Source of the DNA: Corythucha ciliata
Taxonomy: Eukaryota > Arthropoda > Insecta > Hemiptera > Tingidae
Assembly: GCA_038030265.1 (NCBI GenBank)
Contig: CM075941.1
Span: 19,220,001-19,284,000 of the forward strand
Length of the DNA stretch: 64,000 nt
Direction of reading: 5' to 3'
Shown here: piece by piece, positions 11,261 through 22,220 of the stretch
Position numbering within the stretch: the stretch's first letter is position 1
Layout of the letters: every line of letters starts with the position of its first letter
Notes under the pieces: generated by a model
The model's input: only the letters and a program-made list of their open reading frames with translations
Told to the model about the DNA's origin: nothing
The model's database searches: none
Made by a program: the position numbers and the translations under genes

Positions 11261-13073
11261 TCGGACGGTCTCCCGACTCCGAAGGTGACAAAAGCCTTTC
11301 GGCCCATACACCATACCCACTTGGGGCCCGGACTCGGGAGAGCCTAGTACGGCTCCTCAAACCTATTTATCCTTTCCAGCAAACTCAGGAGACGGGTCCC
11401 ATTCTCCTTTGAGAAGCTGGGGAAGGATATCCTATCGTCACCAAAAATGGTGTATCTGACCGCCGCGTAGCCGTCTTACTCGCATACGACGTGCTCCGCG
11501 GTTTCCTCAGCCTCCCCACACCTTTCGCAGTCGGGCTCCCCTACTGCCCCCATGATTGACAGATGCCTATTATGGGCGTAATGTCCTGTATACATCCCTA
11601 CTATCCGCCTAAGCTTAACCCGTGTTAGTCCCAGCAACCATGCCGAAGCTTCCTGGTCTTCCTCATTTATTCCCAGTTTTGCTTGCCGGCACCCTGGTTC
11701 AGTCCGCCATCTCCTCAGGGCTTGGTCACTGGCCCAGGCCCTTATCTCCCTCAAGACCACCCTTCGGGCAATGCCCACCGATGGTTCAGGTCCTATCACC
11801 GGCTGGTCCGCGCCACGCTTGGCCAGCTCGTCTGCTTTTTCATTTCCCTGCCATCCTCTATGACCCTGGATCCATCCCAACGTTAGGGAGTTCCCTTCGC
11901 CCTGGAGGTTCCGTATCCCTACTCTGCAACTCGCCACGGCAGCTGAGTCCACCACGGGTTTGGTGATCGCCCCCAGCGCCGCCCTGCTATCAGAGTAGAT
12001 GCTGATCGCCCTACCTGTCACTTTCCGCTTCAGTAGCTCCCGAATACAAGCATCGATCGCTACAACCTCGGCCTGGAAAACTGTGGTGTGTCCCCCTAGC
12101 GGGATACTTATTTCCACCCCCAGCTCCGGCACGAAAATTCCAGCTCCGGTCGGCCCTTGCTGACCCTTCTTGGAGCCGTCCGTGTAACACACCAGCTCCC
12201 CTTGCCGGGATTCCCAACCTTCTTCTCTCATAATGACTCTCTGTTTGATTTTGGTCGAGAAGTCATTCCTTTTAACCACGTAATCCGGCCTAAGTGCCGA
12301 GGACGGGGATACTCTATTTAGTTCCCCTTCCCAGTCCCATTGGCCCGGCCTGGCCCTCTTTAGGCCTCCCTGGCATCTCAACCTGTAGGCAACTTCAAGT
12401 GCCCGACCCCTGACTTCAATGTCCAAGGGCTTCATGCCCAGTAATCTTTCCATGGCCCTCGTAGGGGTTGTCCGGAATGGCCCCAAAATCGCCAGGCAAG
12501 CAAGCCTTTGTATTTTTGCGAGCCTATCCGCCCCCCCTCCCTTCTCTATCACCCCTCCACCATGCGACCGCCTGTGCAGGATGCGCGGTCGGATGATTCC
12601 TGTGTATATCCACTTCATGACCCGTGGTTTCAGGCCCCAGGTCTTCCCCACGATTTCTCTACATTGGTGAAAGGCCACCACAGCTTTCTTATAGACGCTG
12701 TCTACGTGTTCCTTCCACCTTAACTTCTCATCCAATATGACTCCCAAATATTTAACCTGTTTAGAGAGAGCGATGGCCTCTCCCCGAATGTGGATTGATT
12801 GCCATCCCTCCCTTTTTCTCTTGTGAGTGAACAACACCATATTCATCGTACTAGGGTTTATTGTGAGACCCCTAGGCCTACACCATGCCTCGACTATCCC
12901 CACCGCCCCCCTCATGAGGGAACACAGTGTGGATAAGTCTTTCCCCCTAACCACTATGGCTCCGTCATCCGCAAAAAATTGCGCATAATAGCCCTTTTCC
13001 ACTAATTCCCTTATAAGACTATCTACCACAAGTATCCAGAGAAGAGGCGAGAGACTTGAGCCATTTTGTTGGG
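11211..13073 (-). mobile_element. 5'-truncated LINE with A-tail and target-site duplication
   Basis: A non-LTR retrotransposon copy inserted on the minus strand. Its body spans 13062 down to 11222 and ends in a 33-nt poly(A) tail (T-run at 11222-11254 on the plus strand). The 11-bp word ATTTTGTTGGG flanks it at 11211-11221 and 13063-13073, an intact target-site duplication. Only the end of the reverse transcriptase, the RNase H domain and the C-terminal Cys motif are present, so it is a typical 5'-truncated copy. The intact flanks suggest recent insertion. Confidence 0.9.
11344..13062 (-). pseudogene. LINE ORF2 fragment: RT C-terminus, RNase H, Cys motif
   Basis: Read from 13062, the frame starts within RT motif B (SLSPLLWILVVDSL) and has the catalytic FADD about 30 residues later. 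RNase H follows with the expected acidic set: YTDGS, FQAEVVAI, SDSRAAL, and GHRGWQGNEKADELAK. A C-terminal CERCGEAEETAEHVVC resembles the Cys-rich tail of these proteins. The combination of RT type and RNase H fits the LOA/I-like group. An in-frame TAA at 11476-11478 stops translation; the same frame then stays open to a natural stop at 11344-11346, so one mutation broke the end. Near 12560 the usual WW motif lies in a neighbouring frame, which suggests two compensating indels. The fragment lacks the endonuclease and most of the RT and cannot move by itself. Confidence 0.9.
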
Positions 13074-13348
13074 TTACAATATTTTTTGGGGCCAAAGAGT
13101 TAATTTTCAAAGCTATGAACAACTCGCTTCGAACTCAATTTTCTTTGAAATTTAGTTTTTTTTAGCCAGAAAATAGGATTCCGGAGCAATATCTCTTGTT
13201 TTTGAACATCAATCGGACATTGGGGACATAATTCGCGGTGTTTTCAGACGGAATGGCCCGTTTTCGGCCTATGAACTTAGATACTTTGGGCCACGTAGGA
13301 AGGGGGCGGGGGTTGGGGGGGGGAGTTTGTTTCACTAGAATGGTTCAA

Positions 13349-14040
13349 TTTTACTTCCTTGTTCCCTATGGGAATGGAAGTATGGTGTTCGTGAAAAAAA
13401 TCGATTCCGAGCTGACTTCACATTCATGATGTTGGTACATCCCCAGAAAAGTTGAAAATAGTATAATCACGATTCAAGGGCGGTATGAGGAATACCGCCC
13501 GAGTGTTGTACGCTATTTTTTGTACAGCCGAAGTTCATAATTATTATAATAATATAATCATAAGAACCAGTCTTGAAAGCTCCGATCAGAAGCTATGTGT
13601 CTGTGGAGTCGTCTATGCAACCAATAAAATTAATTCATTCGAAAAATGAAGCATTTTGATAGGTTGCCCAGACTCCACCGACGCATATCATATGGTTTGC
13701 TTAATAAACTGCAGTGAACACATACTCTAGCCAGCGAATAGAAGGATGACGTATAGCTGATACAGAGAAAACTTTAATCGCCTCTCAGCGTAATTTACAG
13801 TGCTTATTTTTGTGTTTATATGGCTAATGTACAATTTAAAAACAAAATTAGGAAAAACTATTTAAAAAAAACAACAAAAGACCTAAAAGAAGACGTACCG
13901 GGCTGATATTTTTCTTTACGCCCGGCGGGCGGAATGAACCTCATGTCGCCCGCTGAAGACTCTCCCAGCGGTCGAATTTCGAGTCTTTACGCCCGGCTGT
14001 ACAAAAAAGAGGTTTTCGGCATGCCGTCGGTCTGTCTGCC
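13349..14040. repeat. dispersed repeat, copy 1, interrupted by a MITE
   Basis: The sequence ATTTTACTTCC...GGGAATGGAAG...GTTCGTGAAAAAAATCGA at 13349-13461, followed at about 14011-14040 by TTTTCGGCATGCCGTCGGTC, also occurs at 39089-39226. There the two parts are adjacent. The 550 bp between them here are therefore an insertion in this copy (or a deletion in the other). Confidence 0.7.
13516..14008. mobile_element. MITE with perfect 15-bp terminal inverted repeats
   Basis: TTTTTTGTACAGCCG at 13516-13530 and its exact inverse at 13994-14008 bound about 490 bp of AT-rich DNA with no coding region. A GGGCGGTAT/ATACCGCCC hairpin lies just outside at about 13478-13500, and a related GC-rich block GCCCGGCGGGCGG lies inside the right end. 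The paralogous locus at about 39190 lacks all of it. The superfamily is not clear. Confidence 0.7.
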
Positions 14041-14112
14041 TTTTTTCCGAAGGCCTATTCACATAAATTCATCACCTATTCAGATACACTAATCAGTTAT
14101 TGCTGTGAATAG

Positions 14113-15170
14113 GCCCTTTTACACGTACGAGCTTGGACAGCGGGACTGGACGTCGGGCCTGACCTCCGAGCCTGGCGCGCGCGCCTCAAAAATCGGCTCG
14201 TCGTCCAAGCCCGCGGGCCTGGACCGTCCTTACAAAAAGCTGCAAAAAACGGGACACTCCTGGCCCGCGGGCCTGGCTTGCGATCATCATAGACGTCGGG
14301 CGAAACCCGCTCGTGAAAACAGATACCCGCCGATTTTTCCTCGGGCTTGGCGAGATCATCCAGGCTCGCTGGAGCGTTGACCAGGTCAGCGGTCTCGAGA
14401 GGCCAAGCCGCCGCGCCTAGTGGTTTTCAAGCTGGTTGTGAGTTCGTTCGGGGGAAAATGGAACGTGGAAACGCGGAACGTTTACGTTTACAACTTGAAT
14501 GGTTATTTGCTTTCAACAATTGTGTAAACATTTTGGAAGATATGGGACAAAAGGGAAAAAGGGTGTGGGTGAAGAAATGGATGAAGAAAAGGCAGACCCG
14601 CGGACAACTTTCGCTCCTCAAAGAGCTGGAAAATCACCATGAGGACTTTATCAACTATCTCCGGATGGATATTCATTTGTTTGGGAGTTTGTTGGACGCC
14701 GTTCGTCCATACCTCATCAAGCAGGATACCGTAATGAGGGAAGCTCTGTCACCAGAGGAAAAACTTGCAGCAACTCTTCGATACTTGGCAACGGGAAGAT
14801 CATACCGAGATCTTTGTTTCTCAACTCGAATATCTGTATCCAGCTTATCAGAAGTCATCCAGTGGACAAGTCAACCGTTAACAAAACAAAACAGTGGTAG
14901 ATAATGTGGGAGCCGGAAAATAACCTGATAACAGGAGCGCGGGAAAGGCCTGCGGGCCTGGAGCGACCGTGTGGATAAAGTGGCTCGACGGTTGGCATGG
15001 CGGGTCCGAAGGCGCGGCTGAACGAGCCGTCGGAAGGGGCTGATGTCTCGGCTCGCGGGTCTGAACCTCGAGCCTCTCTCGTTTACACGATCACGCCCGG
15101 CCCGCGGGTTAAGCCCATTTTGGGGCAAAAACCCCTTGGCCCGACGGGCTGCGCGCCCGTGTAAAAGGCG
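14113..15170. mobile_element. PIF/Harbinger-type element remnant with short TIRs
   Basis: Inverted ends with CCTTTTACACG (14115-14125 and 15158-15168) enclose about 1.06 kb that contains a Harbinger-like coding fragment. Subterminal DNA on both sides is GC-rich and repeats the word CCCGCGGGCCTGG (about 14210, 14262, 14950). The right flank begins TTA, as expected for TWA targets of this superfamily; the left flank is not an exact match. Confidence 0.65.
14347..14904 (+). pseudogene. PIF/Harbinger transposase N-terminal fragment (ALP1/HARBI1-like)
   Basis: The frame contains the N-terminal region typical of Harbinger transposases and of ALP1/HARBI1-like host proteins. After about 70 residues it reads HEDFINYLRMDIHLFGSLLD, then VRPYLIKQDT, EALSPEEKLAATLRYLATGR and SYRDLCFSTRISVSSLSEVI. 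This is the helical segment that precedes the DDE nuclease domain. The frame stops at 14902-14904 before any catalytic residue, and no DDE domain follows before the right terminus. The likely start is ATG 14458, which gives the MERGNAERL N-terminus. The fragment is probably an internal-deletion derivative. Confidence 0.8.
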
Positions 15171-16892
15171 TTAATGCCTATAAAAGGTTTAAAATTTCCC
15201 TTTTCTCAAAGTAAGTGTTTAAGTAACTTATTTCCGTCTTTGCTGAATAATTAACGGTCTATCAACGTTCTAATTGCAATTGCCCTTGATTTAACTATAA
15301 CATTACGGGGTGGCAGGGTCATGAAAGAAAGTGCGAAGGAAAACAAGTTCCTTACCCTGGAGGAGAGGCATTTGCGCGTGCAATAGAATGGAGGGACGGA
15401 GTTGCCGGCTAAAATTTCGACACGCTTGGTTCAATCGAACTTCTTGTCTCGGTATTCCAGGTAGAAGCGTACAGGGAAATCTGTCAGCGTTACAATTTAC
15501 AAGGAAATAAAACTTGTTTACTTGGATAATAGTTATTGTATTAGTTAACACAATCCATACCGGTTGGAAAATACACACACAAGCTCTCCTTGAAATCTCC
15601 TGGTAAGGTGAAACGATTAACGCGTAAAGTGTGCGCTCACCCCTCCCCTCGAATTCTTTAAAGTCACCAATCAATCTTCCCTCAGTTTACGAAATCAATT
15701 AGGGCACATGATTCGCCCTAAGCGCGAAAAAAAAAACAACAAAAAAACGTTTTTCCGGTTGACAGATATTCGCATGCTAAGGCCAGCATTTAGTCGTGCA
15801 CTTCAATCTCACAACAGGATTTTATTACCAAAATAAACGGCGGCTGACTCAAAATTTTTAATTTGCGCATAAATCATATCTCCGTTAATGAAAAAAAAGT
15901 GTGATTCACTCCAGAATTATTCAAAATGTATCCAAAATGGCTTGTAATACCTGCAGCGTTTCCCGCGTGTCTTTTTTTTTAATCACCGTTTTATTATAGT
16001 TTATCAAATGGTAGACATTTTTGACACATTACCTTTTAATAACTGGTTAATCAACAATGAGATTGTCGTTGAAATCAATACTGAAATATTTATAGCTCCA
16101 CTACTTTTTTTTATTGTCCCGTTATTTTTTTTACGACAGTCGAAAAAATAAAAGTTTGAACATGATTTTGTTGTGGCATCCACACCCTCACTCGGGCCTG
16201 TAAAATTTTAATTCAAAAATTGATTCGAAAAATGTCGTAAACTTGATTCTAATGACGACAAACACAGTTTTCCACAGTCATTTTACCTAGGAAGTCTATA
16301 TGTTTCTCTTGAAGTCTTTAAATGCCTGATTTACCTACCGGGTAGGTAATTAAAAACAAACAAACAATAAAACAAAAGAAATAATGAAAAAAAGACTCAT
16401 AAACGAAGAAAAAACGTATTTATAAACGGAGAATAAAAAATTATGTATTAGATTTGCATCTCTTTTCTTTTAAAGCTTAGCACAACGCGAGCCGTTTATC
16501 AATCTTTCTTATACCATTACAATGATTTAAGAGAACTTGTTTTTATCCTGTGGAATCAAGGTCGAGATTGGTTATTATTTTCTTGGATGTTTACGGAAAA
16601 AGGGCGAAATTGATCAAATAGGCTGATTCACTCTGTCCAGAACTTGGTCAGAGGGTTCCGAGGGGAGACAGCAGTATTTAAAATAAACGAAGTATATCAA
16701 GCAATATCAAAATAAAATACCAGGCCCGTACAGACGAGACTTTGCAATAAAAAAAAATGTTGCTAATTGACTAGTAATGGTACAGATAAATCACAGACGG
16801 AGTCATGGAGTATTGTTATAAAATAGATTTGGCGATACGTGTTATTTGAGGAAAGGGGTCTGATAGCTTTAAAAAGGAAAAAAAAGGCTTAC
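15171..16892. other. AT-rich DNA, no gene recognised
   Basis: A 123-codon minus-strand open frame at 15303-15674 resembles nothing I know. Homopolymer A and T runs are frequent. If the candidate first exon at 16893-16941 is real, this would be its first intron, but no downstream exon could be recognised. Confidence 0.4.
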
Positions 16893-16941
16893 CTAAATTA
16901 CTCATTAGAGCTTCTAAAGGATCTTCACTGGAACGCGGCAT
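16893..16941 (-). CDS. candidate first coding exon of an unidentified gene
   Basis: On the minus strand an ATG at 16941 opens a 16-codon frame, MPRSSEDPLEALMSNL plus one base, followed at once by a good splice donor (GTAAGCC). The short acidic/leucine motif DPLEALMSNL resembles an LD-type amphipathic motif, but that is only a resemblance. I could not find the next exon toward lower coordinates, and the plus strand of the same segment is also open between an AG and a GT. This is a weak call. Confidence 0.25.
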
Positions 16942-18565
16942 TTCTACAGTCCTCGACTTTGTTACAGGTGGCAATAAATAAACATTAAATTTAAAAACCC
17001 GATGTTTCCAAAAAAGTTTCAGGCGTCCGAATCGATATCGTTTTCGACCGTTACACCAACTCTTCTTGCCGGGATGTCTCCTTCTTGTAATCCACCCGGT
17101 TCAACTCGAAGAACTGACTACACTCATATAATCTTTCTCTTGTCTTTTTTGTATTTAAAAAAAAAAAAAAACCGCGACGCGCTTGTTTGCTCTAATTGCT
17201 CTTTTCTAGCGTGTTTTTCCCCACTCATCCAATCACCCGAGCTGAGAAACATCAACCCCCTTGGAAAATGGAGTTTTTGAAACAGTTTTCGAAACTTTAT
17301 ACGACAAGGAAAGGTTGATAGGGTGATAATAATTGGGAAATTTAAAAAAAAAATTGAGGTGATTGAAAGGGGGAGTTTCAAGGATAGAGGCCACTATTGA
17401 GGGACTTATAGAGGTCAGGTTTAATAAAATTAAATAAGTATAGTAAGATTATCGACTGCAGTTCTTTTTCTTATTTTGAGTGGGTGGGGAAAAAAACAAA
17501 AAAAAAAAAAAAAGTTTGCATTAACCCGTTCAAACGCAGTAAATAGTCCATTCGCTACACTTTGAAGGACATTTTGCAGGTTAAATAGAAGTTGCTGCGT
17601 ATGATTCGCTTCTTTCGGACCCGCAGTTTTATAATCCGCAGGTAGAAAATATCTGATGAAAGGAAGAACGGATAGTGAACCCATGATTCCGGGGGGGGGG
17701 GGCTAAAACCAACGCGCTCCCCGCGTATTTCTCCACTAAACTTCACATTTTCGAAGTTTCCGAGGCGATCAGTGAATTTCTGGCCAAGAAAAGGTGATCT
17801 CCGGTTGATTATAGTTATTTAGAACAGCAAAAAACCACCAAATTAAGCTTTTGAGCGAGCCGAACACACGAACACGGGCGTACTGGGGTAGCTGCCCACC
17901 CCTATAGATACTCTGAAAACTTGATACATTAACACGGGTTCATCGTCCATGCAGTAGTGTAATGATGTAATGACGAGAGGGGTGGACCACCCCGGGCTAT
18001 ACTGTTCAGAGGGGCCCCTGTAAAAAAGATGGAAAATTGGGATTTTTAGATTTTATGTTCTTAGGGTTGTAATCCCTGAATGAACAGAAATTGTTCTCTG
18101 ATTTTCGAGCAAATTATCCTAGAGGGACCCCAAAGAATTAAACGAAAAAAATAGTGTTTTGGGCCTCCCGAACCTGGCGATCTAGAAAAATGGGCAAGAG
18201 GGACAAAAAGATCACAGCTTCATACCTAGTGGCCCATTCGAAAAGGGCTGTTCCAATATTTAACGGTTTAAATTCCCGACTTGGTAGCCAAATAATTCCG
18301 AAATAAATAGTCTCATGTGCAAAGGTCACTAGTGAATTAAACAAAACCGGTTGCACTACGATATCGGCAACTTTTTGGCCAAGAAAACTGGAAGTGATCT
18401 TTACCGGTCGTAAAGAGCCACGGGGGGGGGGGGGAGAAATGCCATTTTATGGGCGAAGGAGAGTCAGTGTCTTATGCTTGTGCGAGTTGTCAATGTTTAT
18501 AGGAAGTAGGAACAGTGGCAGACCTACACCGCTCGTGGCTTGGGCGGGTGGGGGAATCTCTGTAG
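16942..18565. other. no gene recognised
   Basis: AT-rich DNA with G-runs of 12 (17691-17702) and 13 (18422-18434). Short open frames at 17002-17280 and 17430-17684 cover A/T-runs and carry no recognisable motif. Two related words (TGGCCAAGAAAA followed by TGATCT) at about 17782 and 18377 hint at a small dispersed repeat. Confidence 0.4.
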
Positions 18566-18608
18566 TTTCACCTCTGTAAAATGGCCACTTTCACGGGGTC
18601 CAAGCTGA
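18566..18608 (+). repeat. solo copy of the 3' end of the R1-like LINE
   Basis: CCTCTGTAAAATGGCCACTT followed by TCACGGGGTCCAAGCTGAGT closely matches the sequence at 25682-25726 just after the decayed LINE. No LINE coding sequence precedes it. It could be an extremely 5'-truncated insertion or a shared terminal module. Confidence 0.45.
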
Positions 18609-19648
18609 GTGGCCGTTTGAAGTCTGAAAACAGCCAAGGCCGGGGAAGCCGAGCCGAGCCGGGTTATCATCCGGTGTTGCATGGCATAATTCCTGTTTTT
18701 ATCTTTTTTTTTTTGTAATTTATGACCGCAGAAGACGGAAACGTTGGCAGGAGAATTATTACAAGATTCTTGACGGGTGACTAGCTTTTTGTAGTTCGTC
18801 GTGAAGGGTCACAATCAACGATGTCACAATAATTTAATTGGCCTAATCCATTAGTACCAGGGACAAGACACAAACCGGGATTACCATGGCAACAGCTACT
18901 TTCGGGGACGGGCACCAAGTTTTCTCGTACATGATTGGTGGATTCTTGGATGCTACATAATTATATGATTAGATAGACCGGCGGGGACGGGATTTCCATA
19001 ACAACGTCGCCATTTTAAGAATGCGCCTGATCCCAATGGATGAGTAACACTTTTTCTCCCAAAAACTACTCGACAGTGGCAAAGTTTATGTTCGAGATTA
19101 TTGAAGCAAGAAAATTCCCTGTAAGGAAAAAAGAATAAAGACAATTCTTGGAAGCAACAGTCATGGCTGCAGGTGAATCTGAAGGACAATGATCAACATG
19201 CGTGCGGATTGACTGCGGAACACATATAATAAAAACAAAAAACTTGAAGGGGGAAATGTGTAATGTATTTATTTATTTATTCAAGTAGATACATGTAAAA
19301 AAAGTTCCTGTTGACGTGTTGACCAGTTTAAAAACTATTGATAAAGTTTCATGTTCGTGTGAAATCAAAATGTAAATAAATGGGGAAGTGGACAAACAAA
19401 GTCATGCTTCCTTAATAAAGAGTTAAAATGGGATCCCTAACTACTCGCTCATTACTCATCAAGTCATTAGCAAAGGAAATACATATAAATTAATTCAACA
19501 CTCCCTTGATTGAGTAGGTTTTTATGTTGTGCAACATTATAAGGAAACAAATAACTCCAAGCCTCTAAAGCTCTTATACTTTGTCGAACTATCCAGTTGA
19601 GGCCAATGTCACCTCACTTAGACGAAATTAAGAATCAATGACAATAGG
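18609..19648. other. no gene recognised
   Basis: Unassigned AT-rich sequence. One isolated X-box-like word (ATTACCATGGCAAC) occurs at about 18881, a forerunner of the arrays at 20345-22345. Confidence 0.4.
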
Positions 19649-20242
19649 TGGGCATACACCAGCAGATATCTGCGGCAGATTTCATGTTTTTGATATCGGT
19701 GGTGAAAATTTGCTCGTTAGTGGGCAAGAAACGACGACAGATCAACGGTGATCAGCCAGACGATATCGGTAGGAGTTCAAATTCGCCAGATGTGGTCTGT
19801 GGCCTCCCACTAATCAACCGATTTCTTATGAGAGATATCTGGCAGACATAGATCGGCCGATTTCGAATCGGGCGCCGCCCCTTAACGCAACGATTTTAAC
19901 CACCGAAACATCTCTGAACATGTATTTTCTATTATTTTTATCATACGTGTGGGTCAAGCTTTTTGCTCCCTCCACTAATTTTCTCTGCCACCGATCTCAA
20001 ATATCTTTCGAACCCCACCGATAAATGAAATCTGTCAGTTTTTTTCCGCAACAGATCTCAATCTGCCAGATGTGCCCCCACTAACGGGCAGATTTGATCG
20101 GGTAACAGATATCGGTCACAGATAACTTTTGTTCGTTAAGAGGCGACGACCAATCTCATCGTTTGCTCTAGATCGTTAACGATATCTGTTGAAAATATCG
20201 GCCGATCAAATCTGTCAGAATTATCTGCCAGTGTATGGGCCA
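19649..20242. mobile_element. MITE with about 20-bp imperfect TIRs
   Basis: The ends TGGGCATACACCAGCAGATA (19649) and, inverted, TGGCCCATACACTGGCAGATA (20242) bound about 594 bp. The interior is rich in the subterminal words CGATATCGGT, GATCGGCCGAT and CAGATCTGCC. No coding region is present. The terminal word GGCCCATACAC also starts short repeats at about 35069 and 50433. Confidence 0.65.
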
Positions 20243-20344
20243 CTAATAAGATCATACATTTTGTGAACTTCGGATCAAGCTTTTAATAAAATAAAGGTAG
20301 ATTTAAGCACCTCGGCTTAAGTTTGGACTTGAGAAAACCGAACC

Positions 20345-20475
20345 GGACGTGTACCATAGTAATAGTTGCCATGGAAATGGGAAATGGTCGTCATAAATGT
20401 AGTAACAGTTGTCATGGTAACACTATAACATGGAAGAAGGGCGAGGGGAGGTACCTCGTTGCCATGGTTTTACGA
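20345..20475. repeat. X-box-like palindromic repeats, cluster 1
   Basis: Several copies of GTTGCCATGG/GTCATGGTAAC-type words are scattered over about 130 bp. They are less regular than the arrays that follow. Confidence 0.6.
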
Positions 20476-20689
20476 TACCCATTGAATTAAACGGTGGAAT
20501 TTTCCCGCAATAATGTGTGATCTCGAAGAAAAAAGAATAAATTGTTGTTGTCTTCAAAAAAAATAATAATAAACAAAATAAATTGTTAAGAAATGTGTGG
20601 AAAAAACCAAGGCAACTGGGTACATCCTCTCCCCCTCCATCCTAGTTAGGCAGTTACGAAACGTAAAATTTTGAAGTTACAGAATCACC

Positions 20690-20925
20690 CCCATGGTGAT
20701 TGTCGGTACTCGTAGGAACTTATAATAGTATCGTAACCATAATAATGGTAACCATCGTAAGGGTTCCATATTAACGGTTGCCATGTAGTGGTACCCGTTA
20801 CCATGGGAACTGTTGCTATGGTAACATTACCTTGGCGACCGTTGCAATGGTGACACTTGTTATGGTAATCTTTACCATGACAACAGGTGACCAAGCAGAA
20901 ATAGTTGCCACGGTAACGGCCACAC
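20690..20925. repeat. 15-bp tandem array close to the RFX X-box, cluster 2
   Basis: About fifteen units of 14-15 bp with the consensus GGTTACCATGGTAAC, an almost perfect palindrome. The unit contains GTTRCC-AT-GGYAAC, the RFX-family X-box consensus. Because 15 is a multiple of three, both strands stay open and give incidental peptide repeats. Confidence 0.75.
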
Positions 20926-21116
20926 ATGTGTAGGTATTGGCCCAATACCTTGCAATATTAATCCATTTCTAGCATTACCCAGAAACGAACGTGCTGGACA
21001 TTGAAAAGCAATTAAGTTTTCTGGAAAATGCTCAGCACTTCGTAGGGTTTGATTATTGACACCATGTAAAATAAGAGGGAAGGATTCATCGCAGTGATAG
21101 TGATATAGTTTTACAT

Positions 21117-21420
21117 GTGTGGTGCCTTCTTTACCACAGCAAAGGTTGTCATAGTAACGGTTACCATGGCAGCGGTTACAAAAGAAACGGTTACCATAAC
21201 AACGGTTGGCGTGTTTCCGGTTACGATTGTAACGGTTTCCAAGGTAAAGGTAACCGTAGCAAAGGTTGCCATGGATACGGTAACCATTGCAACGGTTGTC
21301 AAGGTAACGGTTAACGGTCTCCTTGGCAGCGGTTGCTACTCGTAAACCTTTACCTTAGGTTGTTATGGAAACGTTTACCTTAGCAATGGTTTTCATGGAG
21401 GCGGTTACCTAACGTGAATA
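21117..21420. repeat. 15-bp tandem array close to the RFX X-box, cluster 3
   Basis: About twenty consecutive units, for example GGTTACCATGGCAGC, GGTTACCATAACAAC, GGTTGCCATGGATAC and GGTAACCATTGCAAC. Period 15 is exact over at least ten units from about 21160 to 21320. The plus strand reads as a five-residue repeat of the type NGYHG, which I take as a by-product. Confidence 0.8.
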
Positions 21421-22220
21421 CGTTTTACGGCAGTATAGGGACCAATTCGGCAGAAGTGGGGCAAACTGGATCACAGCGCGTGCGCCGCCTAGTGTGGGTG
21501 GTGCTGGGTGGAGGGTATGGGGGTGGGAATGAGGGATATCACCAAGATCCCAACTCAGAACTCAAGCTCAACTACACCCTTGCCAGCCAAAAAATGTAGA
21601 TATTCATGCTAAACTCCGGGTCCGTGTACCTAACTTTTTTTCTTTTTTTTCATTTCGCACATTGAAGGCTAATTTCTAATTCCTTCCTTCTAATCGCACT
21701 AGAGGACACAAGGTATTTGTGATGGCTGTGAACGTCGAATCTTCTGCTTCTACATGTAACCATAGGAACGGTTGTAACATGGTAATGGGTGCGTTGTAAA
21801 ACTCAAAAAATGCTCAGCAATCCATAAGCAGGTTTGATTACTAACACTAAGGTAACTATACTACCGAGTGTGCCCATCCGGCATTTTTGGGTTGATAAAG
21901 TTGGTGTTTATTGGGTAGGAGGGGTGCATGAAAATGAAAGTACTACAGAGTGTCCCACGAGGCGAGCCCAAAATATTCTCTAGAATTTGCACCTCAACTA
22001 AATTCTATTGGTCGAAAGGCAGTCGCTAAGCAAGCGAGTCAGCTGGGTTTCCTAGGAAGTTATTTGTAAACAAGAAATTTATGATAATTTTATCTACCCC
22101 AACATGGCCGTGAGCTCACCTGGTAGTATAGGTTCTCTACTAACACATGTGAAATAAGAGGGAATGATTCATCCCATTGAATCATGCTATAGTTCAAAAC
22201 GGACCTATAGTATAGCATGT
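21421..22220. other. no gene recognised
   Basis: Unassigned DNA between X-box clusters. A few isolated repeat words (GTAACCATAGGAACGG, AACATGGTAATGG) occur at about 21757-21790. Confidence 0.4.

Noticed and set aside
11622..12723. Plus-strand open frames inside the LINE
   Set aside because: They are the antisense of the RT/RNase H frame, open only because of its GC content.
21115..21345. Open frames on both strands with five-residue peptide repeats (NGYHG; VTMVTV)
   Set aside because: A 15-bp tandem repeat stays open by its period. The palindromic DNA unit explains the pattern better than coding.
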